Shown here in pieces: positions 9,193-17,839 of a DNA stretch of 64,000 nucleotides. The number at the start of each line of letters is the position of its first letter. Position 1 is the stretch's first letter. The stretch comes from Heliophilum fasciatum (lineage in GTDB: Bacteria; Bacillota; Desulfitobacteriia; Heliobacteriales; Heliobacteriaceae). The notes under the pieces were generated by a model, which worked only from the letters and a program-made list of their open reading frames with translations, had not been told where the DNA came from and did no database searches. The position numbers and the translations under genes are program-made. The DNA lies in the NCBI RefSeq assembly GCF_004341395.1, contig NZ_SLXT01000017.1, positions 1 to 64,000 on the forward strand. Direction: 5' to 3'.

Positions 9193-10496
9193 AAGGTGTC
9201 GAAAAGATGCAAGAACCAATCTGGATAGGCATGCTGGGCTTAGGAACGGTAGGTGGCGGCACGTTGCACATCCTGCAAAGCCGCGCCGAAGATATTACCC
9301 GGCGCTTAGGGCGTCCGGTAAAAGTCAAAAAAGTACTGGTGCGGAATTTGCAAAAACCGCGCAGTGTTCCTGTGGATGCGGAACTGCTCACCGATAATCC
9401 CGCCGATATTCTTGCTGATCCGGAGATTTCGATCGTTGTCGAAGTGATGGGCGGCATCCACCCGGCCTTGGATTACTTGGAAACGGCATTAAAAGCGGGC
9501 AAAAATGTGGTTACCGCCAATAAAGATTTGATGGCTGTTCATGGTCAACAACTTTTTGATCTGGCTGCCGCCAAAGAGCTCGATGTGGAATTCGAGGCTT
9601 CCGTAGCCGGTGGTATTCCGATCATTCGGCCGCTGAAGATTTGTTTGGCTGGTAACCGCATTGAAGTGATCAAAGGGATCATCAACGGCACAACCAACTT
9701 TATCCTGTCCAAGATGACGAGTGAAGGCTCTGATTTTGCCGATGTGCTAAAGGAAGCCCAAGAACTTGGTTATGCCGAAGCCGATCCTACGGCCGATGTG
9801 GAAGGTTTGGATGCAGCCCGGAAGCTGGCGATTCTCGCTTCCATCGGCTTTAATTCCCGCGTTACCTTGGATCAAGTCTATGTGGAAGGCATCACGGGCA
9901 TCACCGCCCGCGATATCGAATATGCACAACAACTAGGCTATACAATTAAACTGTTAGGGATTGCCAAAGAAAGCGAAGGCCAAGTGGAAGCGCGGGTACA
10001 CCCGGCCATGATTCCTTCGCAGCACCCGCTGGCGACCGTGCAAGATGCTTTTAACGCCATCTTTGTCAAAGGTGACGCCGTCGGCGAGACTATGTTCTAC
10101 GGGCGAGGAGCCGGTGACTTACCGACCGGCAGCGCCGTAGTCGGTGATATTATTGATGTGGCCCGCAACATCATCAACGGCCATACCGGACGCATTGCCT
10201 GCACCTGTTACCACGAAAAGAGAGTAAAGCCCATCGGCCAGGTGGAGTGCTGCTATTATCTGCGCCTCTTGGTGACGGAAAAACCCGGTGTGCTTGCGTC
10301 GATTGCCGGCGTATTTGGTGATCAAGGTGTATCGATTCAGACCTTAATCCAAAAAGAGCAAATCGAAAGTGCTGCCGAGATCGTACTGGTGACACATCAC
10401 GTACGGGAAGAAAACTTGCAAAAAGCGCTGCAGATCCTCGCGACGTTGCCGACTGTGGAAGCCATCGGTAACGTGATTCGCGTTGAAAAGGACTAA
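9189..10496 (+). CDS. hom: Homoserine dehydrogenase
   Basis: Reduces aspartate semialdehyde to homoserine with NAD(P)H, the branch point to threonine and methionine. 435 residues. The N-terminus has the Rossmann loop GLGTVGGG (about 15-22). The middle has the catalytic-domain signatures ANKDLMA and GIINGTTNFILSKM. The C-terminus (about 355-430) is an ACT domain with KPGVLASIAGVFG, consistent with threonine feedback control in the long Gram-positive form. The ATG at 9189 overlaps the preceding stop; an alternative ATG at 9207 has AAAGG upstream and would give 429 residues. A possible small ORF and thrB follow. Confidence 0.95.
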   Translation: MKGVEKMQEPIWIGMLGLGTVGGGTLHILQSRAEDITRRLGRPVKVKKVLVRNLQKPRSVPVDAELLTDNPADILADPEISIVVEVMGGIHPALDYLETALKAGKNVVTANKDLMAVHGQQLFDLAAAKELDVEFEASVAGGIPIIRPLKICLAGNRIEVIKGIINGTTNFILSKMTSEGSDFADVLKEAQELGYAEADPTADVEGLDAARKLAILASIGFNSRVTLDQVYVEGITGITARDIEYAQQLGYTIKLLGIAKESEGQVEARVHPAMIPSQHPLATVQDAFNAIFVKGDAVGETMFYGRGAGDLPTGSAVVGDIIDVARNIINGHTGRIACTCYHEKRVKPIGQVECCYYLRLLVTEKPGVLASIAGVFGDQGVSIQTLIQKEQIESAAEIVLVTHHVREENLQKALQILATLPTVEAIGNVIRVEKD

Positions 10497-10536
10497 CCGA
10501 ACGGCGCCTGTACAGAGAAGAAAGGGGAGCCAACGC

Positions 10537-10671
10537 ATGAATCGATGGTCCGGGATAAGCCCGGCTAATCGCGAGTATCCACCGGTCCCGACGCATCAGT
10601 ATTGCTGTCAGACCGGTATCTCGGTAATGATCGAAACCACCCTGGCAGCCCCGCTACGGGAGGGCTTCTAA
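10537..10671 (+). CDS. Possible small ORF (44 residues) between hom and thrB
   Basis: An ATG at 10537 has a good ribosome site (AAAGGGGAG at about 10521-10529). The frame runs 44 codons and its TAA (10669-10671) overlaps the ATG of thrB (TAATG), the arrangement expected for translational coupling. The peptide begins MNRWSGISPANREYPPV and has two adjacent cysteines and several Thr/Ile codons. I do not recognise it. It could be a real small protein or a leader whose translation controls thrB, or it could be chance in a 174-base gap. Confidence 0.35.
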   Translation: MNRWSGISPANREYPPVPTHQYCCQTGISVMIETTLAAPLREGF

Positions 10672-11630
10672 TGTCTTCCCGGCAACAAGTTCATCCTCAG
10701 AAAGAGCGGGTACGGATTCAAGTGCCGGCAACAACGGCCAACTTAGGCCCAGGATTTGATACCTTGGGCATGGCGTTGGAGCTTTTTAATATTGTCGAAC
10801 TGCAAGCGATGCCCTCCGGTGTCCAGATTGAAGTGGAAGGCGAAGGTGCAGCGTCGATTCCGCGCAGTGAATCCAATATCGTCTTACGCGTGATCCGTAA
10901 AGTCTGGCAAAAAGCCGGAGTGACACCGGCCGGTCTTCATCTGCGTTTAATCAACCACATACCAGTGGCACGGGGACTGGGTTCGTCGGCGGCAGCCCTG
11001 GTCGGTGGAGCCGTGGCGGCCAATGAAATGTACGGCAACCCTCTTACGGATCAGGAGATTTTGGAGATTGTGACGGAATTCGAAGGCCATCCGGACAATG
11101 TGGCTCCCGCATTATTCGGCGGTATCGTCGTGTCGGCCATGGTCCACGGTGAAGGTAACAACGAAGTGATCAGCCGCAAGATTCCGCCGCCCTATGGGAT
11201 GCGTGCCGTTGTGGCCATTCCCAACTTTCACTTGTCGACCAAGCAAGCGCGCAGCGTTTTACCGACGGCAGTTCCTTATAAAGACGCTGTATTTAACGTA
11301 TCGCGCATCTCCATGCTGATCATGGCCCTGGTACACAATGATTGGGAACTGCTGGCGAAAGTCATGGACGATCGCCTGCATCAGCCCTATCGCCAGGAAT
11401 TGATTCCGGGGATGCAGGACGTTTTTGCGTCGGCCCAACAAGCCGGTGCTTTTGCTGCTGTGTTGAGCGGTGCCGGGCCAACTTTGATAGCCTTTGCCCG
11501 TGAAAATACGGAGGACATTGCGGCGGCCATGCAAGCGGCTTTTGGCCGTCACGGCGTGCAGTGCCAGACGATGGACCTCAAACCTTGTCCTGTCGGTGCG
11601 GAGCCGATCAATCCCTATCAACCGATCTAG
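10671..11630 (+). CDS. thrB: Homoserine kinase
   Basis: Phosphorylates homoserine to O-phosphohomoserine for threonine synthase. 319 residues from the ATG at 10671, which has GGGAGGG 8-14 bases upstream; the longer reading from 10602 lacks a ribosome site. GHMP kinase hallmarks are present: VPATTANLGPGFD near the start, the ATP-binding loop ARGLGSSAAA (about 98-107) and a C-terminal motif with GAGPT. No threonine synthase gene is in the window, so it must lie elsewhere. lysC follows 32 bases downstream. Confidence 0.95.
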   Translation: MSSRQQVHPQKERVRIQVPATTANLGPGFDTLGMALELFNIVELQAMPSGVQIEVEGEGAASIPRSESNIVLRVIRKVWQKAGVTPAGLHLRLINHIPVARGLGSSAAALVGGAVAANEMYGNPLTDQEILEIVTEFEGHPDNVAPALFGGIVVSAMVHGEGNNEVISRKIPPPYGMRAVVAIPNFHLSTKQARSVLPTAVPYKDAVFNVSRISMLIMALVHNDWELLAKVMDDRLHQPYRQELIPGMQDVFASAQQAGAFAAVLSGAGPTLIAFARENTEDIAAAMQAAFGRHGVQCQTMDLKPCPVGAEPINPYQPI

Positions 11631-11662
11631 ATCTAGACTTATCAACCAAGGAAGTGGAAAGC

Positions 11663-12928
11663 ATGGCCATTATCGTTCAGAAATTTGGCGGCAGTTCCGT
11701 CGCCACCCCCGAGCGGATCATGCGGGTAGCTCGCCGCGTCGTTGAAACCAAAGAAGCCGGTAACCAAGTGATTGTTATCGTGTCGGCGATGGGTGACAGC
11801 ACCGATGACTTGATCGCGCTTGCCAAGGCGATCACTGATAAACCTCAAGCCCGCGAGATGGATATGCTGCTCGCTACAGGTGAAATCGTTTCGATCTCCC
11901 TCTTGGCCATGGCCATTGACAAGTTGGGCCACGGCGTCGTTTCCTTGACCGGTAGCCAGGGCGGGATCTTAACGGAAGAAGTCCATGGCAAGGCCAAAAT
12001 CATGGAAGTCAATCCCGAGCGCATCCATGCGGAACTCGATAATGGCAATATTGTCATCGTCGCCGGTTTCCAAGGCGTAACCGAAGCCGGGGAAATCACC
12101 ACCTTGGGTCGTGGCGGTTCCGACACAACGGCCGTGGCGATTGCGGCAGCCATGCAAGCCGATGTCTGTGAGATTTTTACCGACGTGGACGGCATTTATA
12201 CCACCGATCCGCGCATAGTTCCCAAAGCACGTAAATTATCAACGATTACCTATGACGAGATGCTGGAACTGGCCAGTCTTGGTGCGCAAGTTTTGCATCC
12301 GCGTTCAGTGGAACTGGGCAAGGAATACGGTGTGCCCATCCATGTACGCTCAAGCTTTAATCATAATCCCGGAACGTTGGTGCAGGAGGTAAGTGACGAA
12401 ATGGGCAAAGAACAAATGGAAAAAGAATTAATGGTCAGTGGCGTCGCCTACGATATGAATGTGGCAAAAATCGGTTTGTTTGATGTGCCCGATAAACCCG
12501 GTGTGGCCATGATCATCTTCAAAGCGCTGGCGGAAGCCCGGGTTAACGTCGATATGATCATTCAAAGCGCCATGCGCGACAATCGTAATGACATCGCTTT
12601 TACGGTTGTGCAAGATGACCTGGAAACAGCCGTCAAAGTCGTGGAAGATGTGCAAAAACAAATCGGCGGCGGTGCGGTGGCTTTCGAAGACAATGTGGCC
12701 AAAGTCTCGATCGTCGGTGCCGGCATGATCAGCCGTCCGGGCGTGGCTGCGAAAATGTTTGAAGTGCTGGCCAACGAGTCGATCAACATTCAAATGATCG
12801 CCACGTCGGAGATCAAAGTTTCCTGCGTTGTGATGGCGACCGATGCCAAACGGGCCGTGGTGGCGATCCATGAGGCCTTTGGCCTGGAAGCCGGTGAAGC
12901 GGCCAACAACGAAGGCTTTGCATCGTAA
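11663..12928 (+). CDS. lysC: Aspartate kinase
   Basis: Catalyses the first step of the aspartate family (Lys, Thr, Met, diaminopimelate). 421 residues from ATG 11663 (GGAAGTGGAA upstream); the longer frame from 11561 overlaps thrB and is not needed. It has the N-terminal KFGGSSVATPE motif, the aspartate-binding segment GRGGSDTTA, and two C-terminal ACT domains (about 265-400; e.g. DKPGVAMIIFKALAE and SRPGVAAKMFEVL), as in feedback-inhibited single-function aspartokinases. Together with hom and thrB it gives most of a threonine route in one transcript. Confidence 0.95.
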   Translation: MAIIVQKFGGSSVATPERIMRVARRVVETKEAGNQVIVIVSAMGDSTDDLIALAKAITDKPQAREMDMLLATGEIVSISLLAMAIDKLGHGVVSLTGSQGGILTEEVHGKAKIMEVNPERIHAELDNGNIVIVAGFQGVTEAGEITTLGRGGSDTTAVAIAAAMQADVCEIFTDVDGIYTTDPRIVPKARKLSTITYDEMLELASLGAQVLHPRSVELGKEYGVPIHVRSSFNHNPGTLVQEVSDEMGKEQMEKELMVSGVAYDMNVAKIGLFDVPDKPGVAMIIFKALAEARVNVDMIIQSAMRDNRNDIAFTVVQDDLETAVKVVEDVQKQIGGGAVAFEDNVAKVSIVGAGMISRPGVAAKMFEVLANESINIQMIATSEIKVSCVVMATDAKRAVVAIHEAFGLEAGEAANNEGFAS

Positions 12929-12946
12929 CCTTGACTATGCTATAAT
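12918..12946 (+). promoter_or_regulatory. Promoter upstream of the hepS-like/ubiE genes
   Basis: TTGCAT (12918-12923), a 17-base spacer and a perfect TATAAT (12941-12946) with an extended TGC before it. The -35 box lies inside the end of lysC. The predicted leader (about 12954-13073) contains a hairpin, CCTCGG (12959-12964) pairing with CCGAGG about 12 bases on. Confidence 0.7.
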
Positions 12947-13073
12947 GTTTCACTGGAGCCTCGGATCCTTGCTGAGCCGAGGTTCCTGAATTTGTCCAGC
13001 TTTTTCTCCCTAGAAAATGTTGCATGCTGTGCTGGAATAGCCCAAGAAAACGTTGTCGGAAAGGGGTATGTAT

Positions 13074-13892
13074 ATGTCATGGAAGAAATGGGAACACCTC
13101 TTGCCCGAGTTGTCCAACGTGCGAGCACAGTTGGAGGCGACGTTGCGGTTGAAGTCAGGATCATATACGAGCATCATGGGCGCCAACGCCTTTGATGAAG
13201 ACAAGATGTATCCAGCGATTGTCGTGCTGCTCATTGCTCGCATGTTTGGCCATACGACGCGTTCTATGCGCTATCTGGCCAGTGTTGTTCAATGTATACA
13301 TGTTGCTACGGAAATTCATCGAACGATTCCTGATGAACGCGCCGGAACGATTCGTGACGGGCAGACGATTCCCTTTGCGGCACTCGTCGGTGATCTGCTT
13401 TATGCGCGATTTTTTGCACTGTTATGTGAAGGAGAGATCCTCTCCTGTTTATATCCGCTTTCGCAATCCATCTGTGCCATGCACGAAGGTGCAATGATTC
13501 GCAAGGAACTGGTGGAAACGGGCTATGCCCAAGAAAATCACACGGAAGCGATGCGTACGCTGGAAGGGACTTCGCTGGTGGTGACGGCTTGCCGTTTGGC
13601 CGGTCAAGCGGGGAATGCTTCTTTTGAAGAGTCCCAGGCGTTGGAACAATTTGGACGAGCCGTCGGTATGCTGGGCGCGCAACGCCTGACGTCGCTGAGT
13701 ACAAGTCAAGCTGCCCACTGGTTAGCACAGGGTTTGGATGCGATCGAGCAGTTGCCTCAAGGTGCAGCTAACGATGCCTGCCGATTGCTGCTGAACAATC
13801 TTGGCGCACGCTGGCGGAGCGAAACACCACGATCGGCCGTTGTTGTTGCTGATGTAGCTTGCGTGCCCTGCACGTCGAAATGGGTTGTCTGA
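13074..13892 (+). CDS. HepS-like component I of heptaprenyl diphosphate synthase (putative)
   Basis: 272 residues. The ATG at 13074 has AAGGGG 7 bases upstream; earlier ATG (13068) and TTG (13053) codons are possible but worse placed. The all-helical sequence has segments like YPAIVVLLIARMFG, HVATEIHRTIPD and LVGDLLYARFFALL that match the fold of trans-prenyltransferases, but the Asp-rich catalytic motifs are missing. In Bacillus the non-catalytic HepS sits immediately before menG and hepT. Here the same order is kept (hepS-like, ubiE, later hepT), with menaquinone genes inserted. I infer that it partners the HepT-like protein at 20617 to make the quinone side chain. The identification rests on fold hints and position, not a diagnostic motif. 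Confidence 0.65.
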   Translation: MSWKKWEHLLPELSNVRAQLEATLRLKSGSYTSIMGANAFDEDKMYPAIVVLLIARMFGHTTRSMRYLASVVQCIHVATEIHRTIPDERAGTIRDGQTIPFAALVGDLLYARFFALLCEGEILSCLYPLSQSICAMHEGAMIRKELVETGYAQENHTEAMRTLEGTSLVVTACRLAGQAGNASFEESQALEQFGRAVGMLGAQRLTSLSTSQAAHWLAQGLDAIEQLPQGAANDACRLLLNNLGARWRSETPRSAVVVADVACVPCTSKWVV

Positions 13893-13918
13893 GGGCAGAA
13901 CTGAGGGGGAAGGCAAAT

Positions 13919-14650
13919 TTGGGCGCCATAGGTAATTTTCGTTCAGCCGAAGAAAAAGAGCGCTTTATCCAAGCGACGTTTTCGACCATTGCCACACGGT
14001 ATGATCGCATGAACCAGGTGATGACCTTTAATCTCGACCGGCGTTGGCGACGGAAAACGGTGCAACTGTCCGGTGTCCCCGTTGGTGGCGAGGCGCTCGA
14101 TGTTTGCTGCGGAACGGGGGAACTGTCACAGGCGCTGGCCAAGCATGTCGGTGGCAAGGGGCGTGTGATCGGACTGGACTTCAATGCTCAGATGCTGGCG
14201 ATGGCCCGGGAAAAGCAAGAAAAAGGCCGGCTTGCCCGTCAGATTCAGTTTATTCAAGGCAACGCGATGGCGTTACCCTTTGAGGATAACTGCTTTGACA
14301 CGGCGACGATTGGCTTTGCTCTGCGCAATGTGCCTGATTATCGCCAGGCGCTGCGCGAAATGCTGCGCGTTGTTCGACCCGGCGGTACGATTGTTTCGCT
14401 GGAAACGGCGAAGCCGGAAGTTCCGGTGCTCAAAGAACTGCATGGCTTCTACGTCAACGGTGTTGTGCCGATGATTGATAAACTTTCCGTGGGACAGCAG
14501 GGACCTTATGCTTGGTTGGCCCGTTCGGCCCAAGCCTTTTTGCCCCAAAAAGATCTGGCACGCGTCTTTACTGAGCTGGGTTGCCAACAAGTGTCCTATC
14601 ACAACTTGCTTGGCGGCGTTGTGGCCGTTCATGTCGGCGTTAAGGCGTAA
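13919..14650 (+). CDS. ubiE: Demethylmenaquinone methyltransferase (UbiE/MenG)
   Basis: Last step of menaquinone synthesis: S-adenosylmethionine-dependent ring methylation. About 243 residues. I favour the TTG at 13919 because AGGGGGAAGG lies 7 bases upstream; the frame is open further upstream, with an ATG at 13880 that would overlap the preceding gene. Signature motifs: YDRMNQVMTFNLDRRWR, the SAM loop DVCCGTGEL (about 61-69) and GFALRNVPDY. A hairpin terminator follows, so the gene ends the hepS-ubiE unit. Confidence 0.92.
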   Translation: MGAIGNFRSAEEKERFIQATFSTIATRYDRMNQVMTFNLDRRWRRKTVQLSGVPVGGEALDVCCGTGELSQALAKHVGGKGRVIGLDFNAQMLAMAREKQEKGRLARQIQFIQGNAMALPFEDNCFDTATIGFALRNVPDYRQALREMLRVVRPGGTIVSLETAKPEVPVLKELHGFYVNGVVPMIDKLSVGQQGPYAWLARSAQAFLPQKDLARVFTELGCQQVSYHNLLGGVVAVHVGVKA

Positions 14651-14719
14651 GTCGGTATCGACGGGGATCGTTCATGGCAGAAGATAAATTGTCATCGGTG
14701 ATTATAGCGAAGTGAAAAG

Positions 14720-14763
14720 CCGGAGAAGCGTGCCTGAACAAGGCAAAGGCTGCTCCGGGTTTT
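14720..14763 (+). terminator. Rho-independent terminator after ubiE
   Basis: CCGGAG...CTCCGG with an inner AGC/GCT and TGCCT/AGGCA stem, followed by GTTTTC. It separates ubiE from the mqnP gene. Confidence 0.65.
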
Positions 14764-14834
14764 CATATTGGCTTAAAGCGGATGATCGAGAAAAATAAGC
14801 AGCGTCACAAAGACGCATCGATGGGGTGATCACG

Positions 14835-15707
14835 GTGGCCAAAGCCGCTGCCACTGCTGGCAATATCGGCGAATTTTTGGAAATGATCAAGTTTGAGCAT
14901 ACCATTTTTGCTTTACCCTTTGCCTATATGGGGGCACTCGTCGCCGGTGTGCAATTGCCGTCATGGCCGGTGCTGTTTTGGATCACCGTGGCCATGGTCG
15001 GTGCGCGCACAGCAGCCATGACCTTAAATCGCCTGATTGACCGGCATATCGACCGGCAAAATCCGCGCACGGCCATGCGCGCACTGGCTGCAGGCCGCAT
15101 CAAAGTGATCGATGCCTGGATTTATACACTGATCAGTTTTGCGGTGCTGTTCCTGGCAGCGGCCATGCTTAACCGATTGGCGCTGCTGCTGATGCCGATT
15201 GCTGTGTTTGTCTTGACGATTTATTCCTATACCAAGCGTTTTACCTGGGCCTGCCATCTCGTTTTGGGCGTCGCCCTCGGCCTGGCACCGATGGGTGCTT
15301 GGGTCGGCGTCAACGGCAGTCTCGACGCACCGGCCTATGTACTGGGATTGGCCGTGGTCACTTGGGTCGCTGGATTCGATGTGATTTACGCTTGCCAAGA
15401 TGTTGACTTTGACCGGGCCAAAGGCCTCCATTCGATTCCAGCGCGCTTTGGATTGGCGCGCGGCTTGCTGATCGCACGAATGCTCCATGTCTTGGCGCCG
15501 ATCTTGTTGACCGCAGTGGGCCTGATGTTGGGGCTCGGTCCGATCTATTATGTCGGTGTGGCTGTTGCGGCTGCGCTCTTGGTGTACGAGCATCGCTTAG
15601 TGTCGGCGGACGATCTCAGCCGTCTTGATGCGGCCTTTTTTGCTATGAATGGTTATATCAGTGTCGCTTTATTTGGTTTTACGTTCATCGATGTGCTTTG
15701 GCGTTAA
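14835..15707 (+). CDS. mqnP: UbiA-family prenyltransferase (MqnP type)
   Basis: Integral-membrane enzyme that joins the polyprenyl chain to the aromatic naphthoate intermediate. About 290 residues with eight or so membrane segments. The GTG at 14835 is preferred (GGGGTGA upstream); the GTG at 14826 is the alternative. Both Asp-rich UbiA motifs are present: NRLIDRHIDRQNPRT (about 64-78, NxxxDxxxD) and YACQDVDFDRAKGLHS (about 185-200). It is followed directly by mqnE, mqnA and mqnC, which points to futalosine-pathway menaquinone rather than ubiquinone synthesis. Confidence 0.9.
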   Translation: MAKAAATAGNIGEFLEMIKFEHTIFALPFAYMGALVAGVQLPSWPVLFWITVAMVGARTAAMTLNRLIDRHIDRQNPRTAMRALAAGRIKVIDAWIYTLISFAVLFLAAAMLNRLALLLMPIAVFVLTIYSYTKRFTWACHLVLGVALGLAPMGAWVGVNGSLDAPAYVLGLAVVTWVAGFDVIYACQDVDFDRAKGLHSIPARFGLARGLLIARMLHVLAPILLTAVGLMLGLGPIYYVGVAVAAALLVYEHRLVSADDLSRLDAAFFAMNGYISVALFGFTFIDVLWR

Positions 15708-15755
15708 AAGCACCGCTCCCTGGACAGGATGATACAGTAGGGGGATGGATTTGGG

Positions 15756-16859
15756 ATGAAAGAATTTTGGCAACAAAGCCCTTTGGCCGATATTGTGGAG
15801 AAGGTACAAGCCGGTGAACGGCTCTCACGGGAAGATGGCCTGCGCTTATTTCAGTCGCATGATCTTTTGACGATTGGCTATATGGCCGATATGGTTCGGC
15901 GCCGCAAAAACGGTGACACGGTGTACTTCATCAATAATCGCCATATCAACCCGACGAATATCTGTGTAAAACGCTGTGCCCTTTGCGCTTTTGGTGTTGA
16001 TGCTGATGATCCGCGGGCCTATAACCTGTCGCTTGATGAGGTGGAAGCCAAGGTCCGAGAATCGATGGACAGCAACCCCAGCGAGATCCATATCGTCGGT
16101 GGACTCCATCGGGATGTGCCTTTCTCCTATCAAATCGAAATGCTGGAACGAGTGCGCCGCGTGATGCCCGATACGCACATTCAAGCTTTTACTGCCGTGG
16201 AGATCGATTATTTCGCCGAACAATCCGGCTTGACGGTGCGCGAAGTGCTGGAAAAGCTGATCGCAGCCGGCTTAGGCTCCTTGCCGGGCGGCGGTGCGGA
16301 AATCTTCAGTGAACGCGTTCGCGCCAAGATTGCTAAGGATAAGATCCCCGGCAGCCGCTGGTTGGAAATCCATGGTGAGGCTCATCGCTTAGGGTTAAAA
16401 ACCAATGCGACCATGCTCTACGGTCACATGGAGACGCTGGAAGAACGAGTGGATCACATGATCCGGCTGCGTGAACAACAAGATAAAACCGGCGGCTTTC
16501 AAACCTTTATCCCCCTGGCTTTTCATCCGAAAAACACGGCGCTGGAAGGGGAAGGCGTGCGGACAACGGGCTTTGAAGATCTCAAATGCTTAGCCGTGGG
16601 CCGTTTGATGCTCGATAACTTCGATCACATCAAGGCCTTCTGGATCATGATCGGGCCGAAACTGGCGCAAGTATCGCTGGCTTTTGGCGTCGATGATATT
16701 GACGGCACCGTTGTCGAAGAAAAGATCTTTAATGCGGCCGGTTCGGAAAACGGTCAGGCGATGACGCGTAAAGAATTAACAGCTATGATCCGGGCTGCAG
16801 GTCGTGTTCCCGTGGAACGGGACACCCTGTACCGGGTGATTCGTACCTTTGAGGCGTAA
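15756..16859 (+). CDS. mqnE: Aminofutalosine synthase (radical SAM)
   Basis: Joins 3-[(1-carboxyvinyl)oxy]benzoate to SAM-derived adenosyl to form aminofutalosine. 367 residues starting with ATG 15756. The radical SAM cluster motif is CVKRCALC (CxxxCxxC, about residues 69-76), preceded by HINPTNIC. Other family pieces are HIVGGLH, SLPGGGAEIF and LAFHPKNT. MqnC at 17836 is a paralogue with the same layout. A terminator follows, but mqnA starts only 28 bases beyond it. Confidence 0.93.
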   Translation: MKEFWQQSPLADIVEKVQAGERLSREDGLRLFQSHDLLTIGYMADMVRRRKNGDTVYFINNRHINPTNICVKRCALCAFGVDADDPRAYNLSLDEVEAKVRESMDSNPSEIHIVGGLHRDVPFSYQIEMLERVRRVMPDTHIQAFTAVEIDYFAEQSGLTVREVLEKLIAAGLGSLPGGGAEIFSERVRAKIAKDKIPGSRWLEIHGEAHRLGLKTNATMLYGHMETLEERVDHMIRLREQQDKTGGFQTFIPLAFHPKNTALEGEGVRTTGFEDLKCLAVGRLMLDNFDHIKAFWIMIGPKLAQVSLAFGVDDIDGTVVEEKIFNAAGSENGQAMTRKELTAMIRAAGRVPVERDTLYRVIRTFEA

Positions 16860-16861
16860 GC

Positions 16862-16899
16862 AAAGCCGTCATGCCCGGAAGCAGGCATGGCGGCTTTTT
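16862..16899 (+). terminator. Rho-independent terminator after mqnE
   Basis: AAAGCCGTCATGCC pairs with GGCATGGCGGCTTT around a 7-8 base loop, then T5. It lies inside a run of co-directional pathway genes, so it may give partial rather than full termination. Confidence 0.8.
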
Positions 16900-16927
16900 G
16901 TCTTGGCAAAAATAGGGAGGGTAGCCG

Positions 16928-17839
16928 ATGTTACGGTTGGGACGAGTCGACTATGTGAATGTGTTTCCCATCTATCATGCCTTTGAAACCGGTGCCGTAC
17001 CGCTCGTCGCTGAGACGGTGCGCGGAGTGCCGGCCGTACTGAATCAGAAGTTTATGGCCGGAGAGTTAGATATTACGCCGATCTCAGCCTTTGCCTACGC
17101 CAGTCAACCGGAGACGGGCTGGGTGCTGCCTGATGTGTCGATCAGTGCCAACGGACGGGTGGCATCGATTTCACTTTTTAGCCGTAAGCCGATTGAGGAG
17201 TTGGACGGTGAAATGATCGCTGTGACCACGTCATCGGCGACGTCGGTGGCGCTATTACAGATCCTGCTCCAAAAACACTACGGCCTGCGTTGCTCATTGC
17301 TCCCCATGGCACCGAACTTAACCGCCATGCTGCAAGCGGCGCCGGCGGCGCTGTTGATTGGTGATGATGCGCTCCGTGAAGGGGAACACTGGGGGTTTGG
17401 AGCGATCAAACGGCAAGCCCGTCAGCAAGGGGTTCCCGGTGATGGACAAGCTACCCAAGTCGGAGACGAGGAGCAACCGTTATGGATCGTCGACTTAGGT
17501 GAAGTCTGGAAAGCGATGACGGGACTGCCGATGGTCTTTGCGCTTTGGGCGATTCGCCGCGACTTTAGCCATCGAGAAACGACGGCCATTGATCAGGTAG
17601 CCGAGGCCTTTCGCCAAGCGCGCTTGTGGAGCACGGCCCATCAAAAGGAAGTCATTGCGGCAGCCAAAAACCAGTATGATTTTTCGCTACCGGTGTTGGA
17701 AGACTATTTTACAACGATTCGCTATGACTTGGATGGTGTTTATCGTCAAGCGGCAGAGCGGTTTTTTCAACTGTCTGCCGAGATTGGCCTGCTGCCGGCG
17801 CCGGTACCTCTAAAAGTCTGGGGTGAGGGAAGAGCATGA
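16928..17839 (+). CDS. mqnA: Chorismate dehydratase
   Basis: First step of the futalosine menaquinone route: converts chorismate to 3-[(1-carboxyvinyl)oxy]benzoate. 303 residues, ATG 16928 with GGGAGGG upstream. It has the periplasmic-binding-protein-like fold typical of MqnA/MqnD, beginning RLGRVDYVNVFPIYHAFE, with the ITPISAFAYA and VTTSSATSVALL segments. A stretch near residues 163-185 (QARQQGVPGDGQATQVGDEE) looks like a non-conserved insertion. The last codons overlap the mqnC start (ATGA). Confidence 0.92.
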   Translation: MLRLGRVDYVNVFPIYHAFETGAVPLVAETVRGVPAVLNQKFMAGELDITPISAFAYASQPETGWVLPDVSISANGRVASISLFSRKPIEELDGEMIAVTTSSATSVALLQILLQKHYGLRCSLLPMAPNLTAMLQAAPAALLIGDDALREGEHWGFGAIKRQARQQGVPGDGQATQVGDEEQPLWIVDLGEVWKAMTGLPMVFALWAIRRDFSHRETTAIDQVAEAFRQARLWSTAHQKEVIAAAKNQYDFSLPVLEDYFTTIRYDLDGVYRQAAERFFQLSAEIGLLPAPVPLKVWGEGRA

